Source: CAYQVO01 sp964421085 (lineage in GTDB: Bacteria; Bdellovibrionota_C; UBA2361; CAYQVO01). Taken from it: 56,573 bases of DNA. Of the stretch, positions 14,709 to 22,896 are shown piece by piece. Position 1 is the stretch's first letter. Each line of letters opens with the position of its first letter. A program made the position numbers and the translations under genes. Below the pieces are notes generated by a model. That model searched no databases. It saw only the letters and a program-made list of their open reading frames with translations, and had not been told where the DNA came from. Location of the stretch: assembly GCA_964421085.1 (NCBI GenBank), contig CAYQVO010000021.1:1-56573 (forward strand), given 5' to 3'.

Positions 14709-17530
14709 TGTCTCTTCCCCGCCTCCTCTGCCGTCATCCGGATGATCTGTTTCCGCACATGGAAGAGGAACAGGAGTTTCTGTTCGGTCTCGCTGAGCTT
14801 TCCATGATCGGTCATTATGTCCGAAACAAGCCCGTCCAGGATCGGCTCCTCGCCCCGTTCATATGCCTTGACACATCTTCCGTGGAGTTCGGCGTGCGGC
14901 CTCGCCCTCTCGATCATTTTCTTCCAGGGGCTGGTCCCGATGCGCGACTTCAGTGTCTCGTAACGCGTGCTGTAAATAATGCTCAGCATCTCCTTCATGC
15001 GGTGAGCATATGTGTGATCCGAAATCGCCCGCTGGTGCGCCGCCCCCACAATCTTGTCCCGTTCTTCGGGATACGCAAGATAGTGATTGATCTTGTCTTT
15101 CAGTTCGTGTGCCGAATCGAAAGTAATTATCTCCTTTCCCGGCTCGAATAGTTCGGGAAGAAGAGATCGTGAATCACAGAGCTGAAATACTCCCGTCGCC
15201 GCCAGCTCGAACGTCCGGGGATTTACGAAATCTCCATACGGGTCCACGCCGTCCCTTTCGTCCGAAGAATGGAGATTAATGTTCACAGTAGTCGCGTTGA
15301 ATATCTTCACGTATTCTTCAGGGGTAAGGCGTCTCCCCTCTTCCTGGACCAGCCGATCGAAAGGAGCGCATGTCGGCCACTCAGTACCCCATATTTTAAA
15401 AGGCATCTCCGCAAGCGAGGCAAATGTCTGCTGCCTGTTATGATATCCTGCGCCCACAAAAGAGATCGCCGAACCCCATCGCTGCCGCTCTTCCGCTGAG
15501 AGTTCGACAGTCTTGTGAATTCCGGGATCACACGCGCATGGAAGATAGTGCACCTCGGTTCCGCCGGCCGCCTTAATGAGATCGATGCATCTGCCTTTCT
15601 GAATCGTGAATATAAAGTCGTAATACTGAGCCGTATGCTGCCAGTATGTGAAGCGAAGATAATCTTCGACAAACCAGAGCACTGTGATAATCCCGCGCCT
15701 GCGCATCTCCGTGAGGAAAGCAGGAGTCACCGGCGCCTGCGCCATGCACACAAGTATGTCCACAGGCTTTTCATTGATTGCTTCAATCAACGTATTCGAA
15801 ATCATCTCGACGTAACGGCTCTGGAGTATGGCCTGGGTTATCTTTTCATTCACGAACGATGCGAACTGGTGATACCCGAGTGCGAAGCCGCTTACATCAA
15901 GGCGGCGCGTTCTCTGTCTGAGTATCTCAAACGCGCGTGCCGTGTATCCTGCCATTGGAAGCGTGCCTCCCTGCAGAGGCCCGAGCACACCAATCGACGG
16001 TAGAAGTGAAGAAATACCTCGTTTCCCGTAGAAAGAGGATTTAACCCTGGCTGCATAATCAGGCGAAAGAGTCTGAGTCTGCGGACGGAGAATCATCTCT
16101 GTTTCGGCGTCGAAAAATCCCGGTATCTCATTCTCCCCGACGGAAAGACCCCTGAGCCGCGGCAGAATTTTTGTCAGATCGAAAGTTCCAAGAGCCGCTC
16201 TGAAGACCGCCCATGACGGTTCGATTACTGATACCGGCTTTTCCCCGACACCGTTCAGAAGAGCCTCGACATGATACCCCGCCCCAAGCCCGTAAACGAC
16301 AAGCTGTTCCGCCGAGCGGAACCGCTCCTCGCTGAGACTTCTCTTTACCCAGGCCGCCGCCCCTGCTTTCGGCTTGGAGGGATGATCGAGGCACTGGCCC
16401 TTGAAGTAAAGGACTCTCCCCTCTTCTGTATCCTGAATTTCAGGCACAGGCCCGTCGCAGCGCTCCTGAAGAGCAGCGGCAATTTCAGGAAAATATTCAC
16501 GAAGAGCTTTTTCGTTCTTCTCGAAGAGTTCGGGGGAAATTGAAAGACCGCTCGAAAGCGCGCCGGACTGCCCCACTGTTTCCACTTCCCGGGCAGGCAT
16601 CTTTTCCTTATTCTCCAGCTCCTGCACGATCTCGGCGAGAAGATCCGAAACATCGAGGGCCGTCGCCTTGCTCACATCCGCTGCAAATGCCAGAGCCTCC
16701 CGGGCCCGGTCGAAATCACCCGAAGCTATCAGAGTCTTCGCGTAATTGTATGCCATCCAGAATTCTATGGGAGATACCGGTTTCCCCTCCGGAGATTCCG
16801 GTTCGCCTGACGGCAGCAGGAGCGAGGCGATTTTCTTCGGAGACTCCGGCACTCGATCGCTTTTCTTCAATGAAGCGACGAATGTCTCCAGCCCGAGCTC
16901 TTTGAATGAAACCTGGAAAGGAAGAATGAGTTCGTTTATCCACTCGACATCATAGCCGGCCGCGGCAACGCCCTTCAGAAAGTTTTCCCTTTTGAAGCAC
17001 CTGATGTGAAGCGTGTCTGCAGTTGCGACCGACTGCTCTTCGCCGAGATAAATCTGTATCCTCAGAAGCCTCCCGGGTTTCAGGACCCTGTACAGTTCGA
17101 CGAGATAATTCGCGATCACCTCAGTAGGCATGCTGGTTATCGCGGCAAAACTTACAGCGACGTCCACGCACGAGTCCGGCAAAGCGGCAAGAGAGTAGCC
17201 GTCACCTGCCACCAGTTCGAGCCTTTCATCCTGCGGGAGAAGTTCCGCTGCTTTTCGAATAGCCTCCTCGGAGACATCAAGACCGACAACCGCGCCGAAA
17301 TCTTCGAGCGCCGCCGCAAGTATACGCCCGACACCGCACCCAAGTTCGAAGAACACCTGGTCCCGGCCGGGCTGCAACCCCTCGACGAGGATCTTGTAAT
17401 CGCGCCTTCCGGTTTCCCACATAACCTCGTCACTTGCGACTCCGTCACTCATCCAGAATCGATAGTCGTGACGGATGCGCCGGTCCCAGTCCGCTTTCAT
17501 CAAAGAAGAGAGCTTTGAGAGGTCACTCAT
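14705..17530 (-). CDS. Methyltransferase - DUF115-like - CgeB-type glycosyltransferase fusion, likely flagellin modification
   Basis: 941 residues in three parts. Residues 1-210: class I methyltransferase with ELGCGVGRI at 62-70, VVGLDVSEEAI and the VDVAVSFAAI strand. Residues about 340-560: a segment resembling DUF115/motility-accessory-factor proteins (VLYFKGQCLDHPSKP, then VVYGLGAGYHVEALL). Residues about 570-900: a CgeB/GT-B glycosyltransferase region with TVLWFVEDYLRF, DFIFTIQKGRC, CACDPGIHK and PRTFELAATGVFQLCD. Acts in the cytoplasm. Such enzymes glycosylate and decorate flagellin; the context (FliS upstream, GT9 downstream, overlapping) supports that. Having all three parts on one chain is unusual. 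The family assignments of parts 1 and 3 are firm, the middle one is tentative. Confidence 0.85.
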   Translation of the reverse strand: MSDLSKLSSLMKADWDRRIRHDYRFWMSDGVASDEVMWETGRRDYKILVEGLQPGRDQVFFELGCGVGRILAAALEDFGAVVGLDVSEEAIRKAAELLPQDERLELVAGDGYSLAALPDSCVDVAVSFAAITSMPTEVIANYLVELYRVLKPGRLLRIQIYLGEEQSVATADTLHIRCFKRENFLKGVAAAGYDVEWINELILPFQVSFKELGLETFVASLKKSDRVPESPKKIASLLLPSGEPESPEGKPVSPIEFWMAYNYAKTLIASGDFDRAREALAFAADVSKATALDVSDLLAEIVQELENKEKMPAREVETVGQSGALSSGLSISPELFEKNEKALREYFPEIAAALQERCDGPVPEIQDTEEGRVLYFKGQCLDHPSKPKAGAAAWVKRSLSEERFRSAEQLVVYGLGAGYHVEALLNGVGEKPVSVIEPSWAVFRAALGTFDLTKILPRLRGLSVGENEIPGFFDAETEMILRPQTQTLSPDYAARVKSSFYGKRGISSLLPSIGVLGPLQGGTLPMAGYTARAFEILRQRTRRLDVSGFALGYHQFASFVNEKITQAILQSRYVEMISNTLIEAINEKPVDILVCMAQAPVTPAFLTEMRRRGIITVLWFVEDYLRFTYWQHTAQYYDFIFTIQKGRCIDLIKAAGGTEVHYLPCACDPGIHKTVELSAEERQRWGSAISFVGAGYHNRQQTFASLAEMPFKIWGTEWPTCAPFDRLVQEEGRRLTPEEYVKIFNATTVNINLHSSDERDGVDPYGDFVNPRTFELAATGVFQLCDSRSLLPELFEPGKEIITFDSAHELKDKINHYLAYPEERDKIVGAAHQRAISDHTYAHRMKEMLSIIYSTRYETLKSRIGTSPWKKMIERARPHAELHGRCVKAYERGEEPILDGLVSDIMTDHGKLSETEQKLLFLFHVRKQIIRMTAEEAGKRQ

Positions 17531-17657
17531 TGTCCAAACCGATTTAAACAGACAAAATCTGTAAAATTACGATGTTAATCAGGCAGGTTGAGATTCAATT
17601 GCGCTCGAAGCGCAGGCGCCTCCCGAAATAAGGTTTGAGATGTCTCAAGTGGCCGGA

Positions 17658-18107
17658 TTAAAGAGAAATCTGCACCCTGCGGACTGCCTCGCCCACTTCA
17701 GTACTCTCTTCAGGAGCAACGGAAGCGCTTGATTTTTCGCCTTCGATAATCTCTTTGTAGGCGCCGTAGATTGTGTCAATCAGTCCGATTACCTTTGTTA
17801 TGCGTTTGGAATCTCTGTAAAGGTTGGCCTCGGTAAGATAGAAAAGCATGAAATCATAGAGCCTGTCGAGGTCGCGGGCAATCTGCCCTCCCTTCTCGAA
17901 ATCCAGAGTGTTCATCAACTCGGCAATAATAGCCTGTGCTTTGCTCAAAAAGCGGCAGAACTTGGCGATATCGCCCGCCTCAATGCCCGCTCTCGACTGC
18001 TTGAGAAACTTGATCGCGCCTTCGTACATCATCAAAAGCAGCCGGCCGCGGTCGACTGTTGTCACTTGAACGGTCTGATATGCTTGATGTGCGTTTTTGC
18101 TATACAT
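17658..18107 (-). CDS. fliS: Flagellar export chaperone FliS
   Basis: 149 residues with the full FliS pattern: AYQTVQVTTVDRGRLLLMMYEGAIKF reads across the first helices (given here from Ala9 region), then AQAIIAELMNTLDFEKGG and LYDFMLFYLTEAN. FliS binds the C-terminus of unpolymerised flagellin in the cytoplasm and prevents early assembly. AAGGAG lies 4 nt before the ATG. The last 20 residues (SSASVAPEESTEVGEAV) are an extra tail. It heads the block that runs on into the methyltransferase-CgeB fusion, after a 127-bp gap containing a small hairpin without a U tract. Confidence 0.
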   Translation of the reverse strand: MYSKNAHQAYQTVQVTTVDRGRLLLMMYEGAIKFLKQSRAGIEAGDIAKFCRFLSKAQAIIAELMNTLDFEKGGQIARDLDRLYDFMLFYLTEANLYRDSKRITKVIGLIDTIYGAYKEIIEGEKSSASVAPEESTEVGEAVRRVQISL

Positions 18108-18293
18108 GGGGCTCCTTCCTGCTCTCTACTTGTTCCGTATCCCTACTACTTCAAAAACCGCCCTGCTCCCCGAGCTTGCTGCTTCCCTCGAAGAAAGTTA
18201 TCGGATGGAGTCGGATCTTCCTTGAGCAGAAAAGATTGGAGAAAACAAACAATAAATGAGCGGGCAGGACAGCCGGTTAGCGAAAAAAAAGGG

Positions 18294-18545
18294 CTACTCG
18301 ACGGATTTGAGGTTGAGAAAGAGCCTCATCTGCCGGATGAGCGTTTCATAATCGTTTTTGTCGCCCATATTGAGACGGTACTCGTTTATGACTTTTATCT
18401 GCAGATCACGCCACATTTCCCACGCTTCGGCCGACACCTTTTCATAAATCTCCTGCCCTGTTTCGCCGGAAAACGGCGGTTTTGCGAGTCCGGGGAGATC
18501 TTTTTCAAGCTTCACGCAGTGCACAATTCGGTCGGTCACGGGCAA
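18294..18545 (-). CDS. yggX: Fe(2+)-trafficking / oxidative damage protection protein YggX
   Basis: 83 residues, the normal length for YggX: RIVHCVKLEKDLPGLAKPPF, GETGQEIYEKVSAEAWEMW and VINEYRLN, including the conserved Cys near the N-terminus. Family members protect iron-sulfur clusters from oxidants and may deliver ferrous iron. It has no operon partner: it lies upstream of fliS on the same strand, separated by 186 bp with no obvious terminator. The family is best known in proteobacteria; its presence here is a weak taxonomic hint. Confidence 0.92.
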   Translation of the reverse strand: MPVTDRIVHCVKLEKDLPGLAKPPFSGETGQEIYEKVSAEAWEMWRDLQIKVINEYRLNMGDKNDYETLIRQMRLFLNLKSVE

Positions 18546-18770
18546 ATCCTTTCATCAATTAAAAAGCCAGGCGAATAGTCATTCGGCCCCGAAAAGCATA
18601 ACCTGCCAAATACTCCTTAACAACTTCAACCATATGCATCAGCCCCCGAACCTCGTCGATGAGTTGCAGTAAATTTTACAAAGTTGTGACAAATGGGGTT
18701 TTAAGCGTGGAAATACTGCGGTTGAGAGCAGTTAGCAAGCGGCGGAAAGTTAACCATGCAGGAGGGCCTA

Positions 18771-19409
18771 ATGTTACAGCGAAAGACCGATGCTGAACTC
18801 GTCAACGAAATGGGTGCAGGCGATCAATCGGCTTTTATCGAACTCGTCGAAAGATATTCTCCAAAAATCCACAATCTCGCCTTCCGGCTCACACGCAACG
18901 AAGAAGACACCGAGGAGGTTCTGCAGGACGTCTTCGTTACGGTGTACAGGAAGATAGGCTCATTCGAAGGGAAGTCCGCCTTTTCAAGCTGGCTGTACCG
19001 TATCACCGTCAACACGGCGTTTATGAAACTGAGGCGCCGCAGGCGTTCGGGCGTCTCCGGCTTCGAGGAGTTCGATACCCATCTGGAGGAAAAGCTCACG
19101 GACAACAGCCGCTATGTAGAAGATCAGCAGCGCATCGCGTCACGCGACGAGCTGCAGCAGCTTCTTCAGCAGGCAGTCAACAAGCTTCCTTTCGAATACA
19201 AAGTAATATTCATACTTCGGGACGTCGACGGGCTGTCCAATCAGGCAGTAAGCGAAATTCTCAATCTCAGCATTCCGGCGATCAAGTCGAGGCTTCATCG
19301 CTCCCGGCTCATGCTTCGAAAGCGGCTTCGAAGATTTTATGACGACTTCATGAGTTCCGACAAAATTTTTTACGGCAGGACAGCTCCCGAGGAAGTTCAG
19401 GCGGCATAA
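18771..19409 (+). CDS. ECF-type RNA polymerase sigma factor (RpoE-like)
   Basis: 212 residues from the ATG at 18771, chosen over the ATG at 18756 because AGGAGG (18760-18765) precedes it by 5 nt and lies inside the longer frame. Region 2: AFIELVERYSPKIHNLAFRL, then EEDTEEVLQDVFVTVYRKI and FSSWLYRITVNTAFMKLRRR. Region 4: LPFEYKVIFILRDVDGLSNQ and LSIPAIKSRLHRSRLMLRK. It recruits core RNA polymerase to stress or envelope promoters. No anti-sigma factor gene follows: the next plus-strand gene is a permease 750 bp away, which is unusual. An orphan ECF factor, so its control signal is not visible. Confidence 0.93.
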   Translation: MLQRKTDAELVNEMGAGDQSAFIELVERYSPKIHNLAFRLTRNEEDTEEVLQDVFVTVYRKIGSFEGKSAFSSWLYRITVNTAFMKLRRRRRSGVSGFEEFDTHLEEKLTDNSRYVEDQQRIASRDELQQLLQQAVNKLPFEYKVIFILRDVDGLSNQAVSEILNLSIPAIKSRLHRSRLMLRKRLRRFYDDFMSSDKIFYGRTAPEEVQAA

Positions 19410-19619
19410 ATAACGGCGGCATGACGGGCCGGCTTATTGACGAAGCTCCGGCGATGAATCTCGGAGAAACGCCCGATTCCATCGCAAGTCGCAGGGACAA
19501 ATTCCATCTGAAGCTTCGAGAAGGCGCCTTTTCTCTCCGAAAACGACATCCCGCAGAGTTTCAAGTCGTCGTCGACAGCATGCATCAAGAACGTGTTCCG
19601 CTCGAGGGCACAGATGAGT

Positions 19620-19655
19620 AAAAAAAGCGGGCAAAGCATCAGAGACTTTGCCCGC
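19620..19655 (-). terminator. Intrinsic terminator (minus strand)
   Basis: Perfect 10-bp stem GCGGGCAAAG (19627-19636) with CTTTGCCCGC (19646-19655), 9-nt loop, followed on the minus strand by seven T (the A run at 19620-19626). It would end transcripts of the small TWTP-repeat gene just upstream on the minus strand. Confidence 0.85.
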
Positions 19656-19705
19656 GCGCGTATACTGTCCATCAAATTCCCGTCACACGTTCATCTTCAC
19701 AGGCG

Positions 19706-20032
19706 TCAGATTTGAGTCCATGTTGGCGTCCAGGCAGGAGTCCATGTCGGTGTTCCAGTCTGATTCGGCGTCCATGTGGGGGTGGTTGTCGTTACCGGCG
19801 TAGTTGTGGCAGACGGTGTTCCTGCCCGTTGCCGGTTATGACAGTTGCGTTGCAGACCATTGAATTTCCAGGCGCCGGCGAAGTCTGCGGACAGAGGCAG
19901 ACCGTTCCGATATCCGATGTATTCTCTGCTTTCACACGGACACGACTTGCGATTTTCAGGCGTTTCTTCAGCTGCGGAGACTCGCATTTTCTCAGCTCGA
20001 AAAGATGCGGTGGGTTCGTCAGATTTTTCCAT
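19706..20032 (-). CDS. Small unrecognised protein with C-terminal TWTP repeats
   Basis: 108 residues from the ATG at 20032, chosen because a strong AAGGAGGT lies 9 nt upstream; an intrinsic terminator follows 50 bp after the stop. These two signals support a real transcription unit. The N-terminal 60 residues are charged with a CPC pair; the last 40 are threonine- and proline-rich with the repeat PTWTP (TPTWTPNQTGTPTWTPAWTP), encoded by near-identical 12-18 bp DNA repeats. No signal peptide, which is odd for such a low-complexity tail. A second frame on the same strand looks partly coding (NSMVCNATVITGNG), so a frameshift cannot be excluded. Function unknown. Confidence 0.5.
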   Translation of the reverse strand: MEKSDEPTASFRAEKMRVSAAEETPENRKSCPCESREYIGYRNGLPLSADFAGAWKFNGLQRNCHNRQRAGTPSATTTPVTTTTPTWTPNQTGTPTWTPAWTPTWTQI

Positions 20033-20159
20033 CGGAAAAGACCTCCTTGGTTCCGGCAGCATCGGAACCCTGCACCGGGTCGATGCTCGGCTTTCAAGCA
20101 TCTCCAGAGGGATTCAGCAGGTACTTGTCACAACCACCGAACTCCCCTAAATTCATTTC

Positions 20160-21302
20160 ATGGAAAGGAAAAAGACGCATCTCGGCACACATCGGCTCGT
20201 TTCATGGCTCAGCCGCATTTTTGTGTGGTCGCTTCTTTTCGGCGTGCTCTATCTTCTACGTTCATTCTTTCTTCTGATTCTCCTTACGTTTGTATTTGCA
20301 TATCTGCAGGAACGCGCAGTCAAAAGACTTGAGCGACGGATTAAGCCGAGAATAGTGAGAGTCGTCATTGTCGCTATTCTGTTCCTCGCACTTATTGCGG
20401 GCGCTTTCGCATACATAATTCCGCCGTTCGCTGAACAGGCAAGAGTTTTTGCGAACAGCTACGGGCAGCATCTCCGGACGATTGATGTGCAGATGGAAAA
20501 GCTCGGCGAAAATTATCCATCATCACTGACTCTGCTGGGCGACCGGTGGAAGGGTATAAATGCCTCCTCCTGGACACTCGAGAATTCTCCTTCAGCGCTT
20601 CTTGTGCAGCAGATCCTCGGACTCGGCGAAAGCGAGACCGGCGGTCAGAATATCAAGCAGTCGCTTGAGGTCCTGAAAAACCTCGGTGCCGGAATTCTCG
20701 GAACTGTTTCCGCGTTTCTTCTCTCGCTTCTGTTTTCTTTTCTTATAGTGCTCGATCTTCCCCGCCTTACTGTCCAGGTAAAAGGCCTTGAAAAGACTAA
20801 AGTGAAGTTTATCTTCCGTGAAGTGGCAGGCAGTATATATTCTTTCGGCGACATGCTCGGCCGCGCGCTGGAGGCTCAGTTTTTCGTCGCAGTCATCAAT
20901 ACGCTTATGACATTGCTCGGCCTTTATTTTCTCGGGCTTACCGGAAAGATCGCTTTCCTTTCTCTTGTCGTTTTTCTATGCAGCTTTATTCCAATTGCCG
21001 GCGTTTTCATAAGCTCAGTTCCCATCTGCCTTGTGGCCCTCCAGACGTCAGGAATCGGCCTTATGCTTCTCGCGATTCTGATGATAACGGCCGTTCACCT
21101 TGTTGAAACCTACGTGCTGAACCCGCAGATCTACGGTCAGAGACTTCACATGAACGCAGTGCTTGTGCTGATTGTGCTCACCGTGGCGGGAAAGCTCTTC
21201 GGTATCTGGGGACTCGTGCTCGGTCTTCCTGTGAGCCGGTATTTCTTCGGAGAAGCGATAAGGCACAGGCCTGGAGAGCGCCCGGAGGAAACGGTTGCCT
21301 GA
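20160..21302 (+). CDS. AI-2E family transporter (PerM/YdiK-like permease)
   Basis: 380 residues with the membrane pattern of the AI-2E/UPF0118 family: paired N-terminal helices (FVWSLLFGVLYLLRSFFLL and VVIVAILFLALIAGAFAYII), a soluble segment of about 120 residues, and five or six C-terminal helices with the conserved FLCSFIPIAGVFISSVP and HLVETYVLNPQIYGQRLHMN, the latter being the family signature. Members export or take up small molecules, some acting as sodium or proton antiporters; TqsA affects autoinducer-2. Substrate here is unknown. No ribosome site is clear. Sequence is full length. Confidence 0.9.
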   Translation: MERKKTHLGTHRLVSWLSRIFVWSLLFGVLYLLRSFFLLILLTFVFAYLQERAVKRLERRIKPRIVRVVIVAILFLALIAGAFAYIIPPFAEQARVFANSYGQHLRTIDVQMEKLGENYPSSLTLLGDRWKGINASSWTLENSPSALLVQQILGLGESETGGQNIKQSLEVLKNLGAGILGTVSAFLLSLLFSFLIVLDLPRLTVQVKGLEKTKVKFIFREVAGSIYSFGDMLGRALEAQFFVAVINTLMTLLGLYFLGLTGKIAFLSLVVFLCSFIPIAGVFISSVPICLVALQTSGIGLMLLAILMITAVHLVETYVLNPQIYGQRLHMNAVLVLIVLTVAGKLFGIWGLVLGLPVSRYFFGEAIRHRPGERPEETVA

Positions 21303-21328
21303 ATAATCCGGTAAAATTTACACCATGT

Positions 21329-21461
21329 ATGGCAGACTCCGGGTTCGAAGTTCCCGGCCCTGGAAGAAAAGGCCGCTAAATCCCCGCAGGCCCATCAGTT
21401 CAAAAGTCTTCGGACAATTGGCGACTTCATCGAGGCGCTGGAACAGAGAAAGTTCCGGTGA
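21329..21461 (+). pseudogene. Possible acyl-carrier-protein-like C-terminal remnant
   Basis: Between the permease stop and the efflux operon, two plus-strand frames join into a short stretch reading ADSGFEVP, then ALEEKAAK and FKSLRTIGDFIEALEQRKFR, which resembles the third and fourth helices of an acyl carrier protein. The serine motif and first half are missing and a frame change is needed near 21350. It is either a decayed gene end or chance. Confidence is low. Confidence 0.3.
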
Positions 21462-21495
21462 TTGAGATCAAACGCCGCCTTTCCCGGAACGATTT

Positions 21496-22896
21496 TTATA
21501 CCGCGCCCCCTCCCATCACGGAATAGAGCCGCACCTGGTTCGAAAGTTTCAAAAGCCTCACTGTAATTAATCCCTGCTGAGCCGCGTAGAGGGAGCGCTG
21601 CGCGTCGAGAACTGTGAGGTAACTATCGATCCCCTTTGTATAACGCGCGTTGGCGAGGCGGTATGTTTCAGCCGCCGCGTTGACGAATGATTCCTGGGCC
21701 GCGAGCTGATCATCGACAGTGCCCTGCATCGCAAGAACGTCCGCCACTTCCCGGAAGCTTCTCTGAATGGCCCTCTCATATTCAGCGAGCACTATCCTGT
21801 TTTCCGCCTCGGTTGCGTCAAGCGCCGACCATATTCGCGGATCGAAAATGGGCAGGGTGATGTTGGGCGTAAAATTCCATACATCAGACCCTGCTTTGAA
21901 GAGGCCGGATAGTTCCCCGCTCGCAGTGCCGATTGCGGAAGTAAGTGAAATGCGGGGGAAAAATGCCGCCCGTGCTGCGCCGATGGCTGCATTGGCCGCC
22001 TTTAAATTATGTTCCGCGGCGAGGATATCAGGACGGTGCAGGAGGACGTCGGACGATACACCCGGAAGGATTCGCTGCAGGGAAACAACAGTGTTCAGGT
22101 CCGGAGGGAAAAGCCCGGCAGGAACAGGCGCGCCGACGAGAAGTCCTAATGCGTTTTCGCTTTCAGCCACCCGCCTTGTGAAAAGGGCGGCATCCGCCCG
22201 CGCTGCATCGGCTCTAGATTCCGCCTGCCGGAGATCAAGCTCGCTTGCAACCCCCGCGTCGAAATGTTTTCGAATCAGGTCGGCGGCGGACTGCTGTGAA
22301 GCAAGTGTAGACTGAGCCAGCTGGAGATTTTCGCGCTGAGCTGCAAGCGACAGGTAAGCTCCCGCGACTTCGGATATAAGAAGAATCTGCGAAGCGCGGC
22401 GCGCCTCGTCCGTCGCAAAATACTCCTCGAGAGCGCGATCCTTCAGGCTCTGAATACGGCCGAAGAAATCAAGCTCCCATGAAGTAATGCCGAGATGGGC
22501 GCTGTATTGCTCGAAGGTGGCGGCCCTGTCGCTTCCGGAATACCCTGCAAGAACACGCTGCCGGGCGCCGCTCCCCCACGCTTCAATAACAGGGAGAAGT
22601 TCCGCTCTCTGAATGCCGTAAAGCGCGCGAGCCCTTTCGACGTTCAAAGCCGCTATTCTGAGATCGCGGTTGTTTTCGAGCGCCATGTCGATAAGTTTCA
22701 AAAGCTTCTCGTCGGCAAAGAATTCACGCCAGGGTATTTCCGCGATATTGCCTGGAGAAGACTGGTCGAATTCACTGTAAGCCGGACCTTTCGGCCATTC
22801 TCCCGGTACGGGACTTTCCGGCCTGTTGTAATCAGGGGCAAGAGTGCATCCAAAGAAAGCAGCCGCAGTTACGAAAAGAAATATCTGTTTATTCAT
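21496..22896 (-). CDS. RND efflux outer-membrane lipoprotein (NodT/OprM family)
   Basis: 466 residues from the ATG at 22896, with GGAG 6 nt upstream; a longer frame to 22974 is spurious. A lipobox ends at Cys17 (AAAFFGC), followed by TLAPDYNRPESPVP, the hallmark N-terminus of NodT lipoproteins. Two TolC-like repeats follow with LDFFGRIQSLKDRALEEY, GVASELDLRQAESR, VLLHRPDILAAEHNLKAAN and the C-terminal KGIDSYLTVLDAQRSLY. It forms the outer-membrane channel of the pump encoded just upstream, whose stop it overlaps by 8 bp. Third gene of a four-gene tetR-mfp-rnd-omp unit. Confidence 0.94.
   Translation of the reverse strand: MNKQIFLFVTAAAFFGCTLAPDYNRPESPVPGEWPKGPAYSEFDQSSPGNIAEIPWREFFADEKLLKLIDMALENNRDLRIAALNVERARALYGIQRAELLPVIEAWGSGARQRVLAGYSGSDRAATFEQYSAHLGITSWELDFFGRIQSLKDRALEEYFATDEARRASQILLISEVAGAYLSLAAQRENLQLAQSTLASQQSAADLIRKHFDAGVASELDLRQAESRADAARADAALFTRRVAESENALGLLVGAPVPAGLFPPDLNTVVSLQRILPGVSSDVLLHRPDILAAEHNLKAANAAIGAARAAFFPRISLTSAIGTASGELSGLFKAGSDVWNFTPNITLPIFDPRIWSALDATEAENRIVLAEYERAIQRSFREVADVLAMQGTVDDQLAAQESFVNAAAETYRLANARYTKGIDSYLTVLDAQRSLYAAQQGLITVRLLKLSNQVRLYSVMGGGAV

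Noticed and set aside
17600..17614. Hairpin TGCGCT-TCG-AGCGCA between fliS and the CgeB-type gene.
   Set aside because: No U tract, so not an intrinsic terminator; may be chance or an attenuator.
19421..19621. 66-residue plus-strand frame right after the sigma factor, possible anti-sigma.
   Set aside because: No anti-sigma pattern, an equally long opposite frame, and it ends in the minus-strand terminator.
21336..21360. GGGTTCGAAGTTCCCGG resembles a T-arm.
   Set aside because: The loop is 9 nt, and no other tRNA arms are present.
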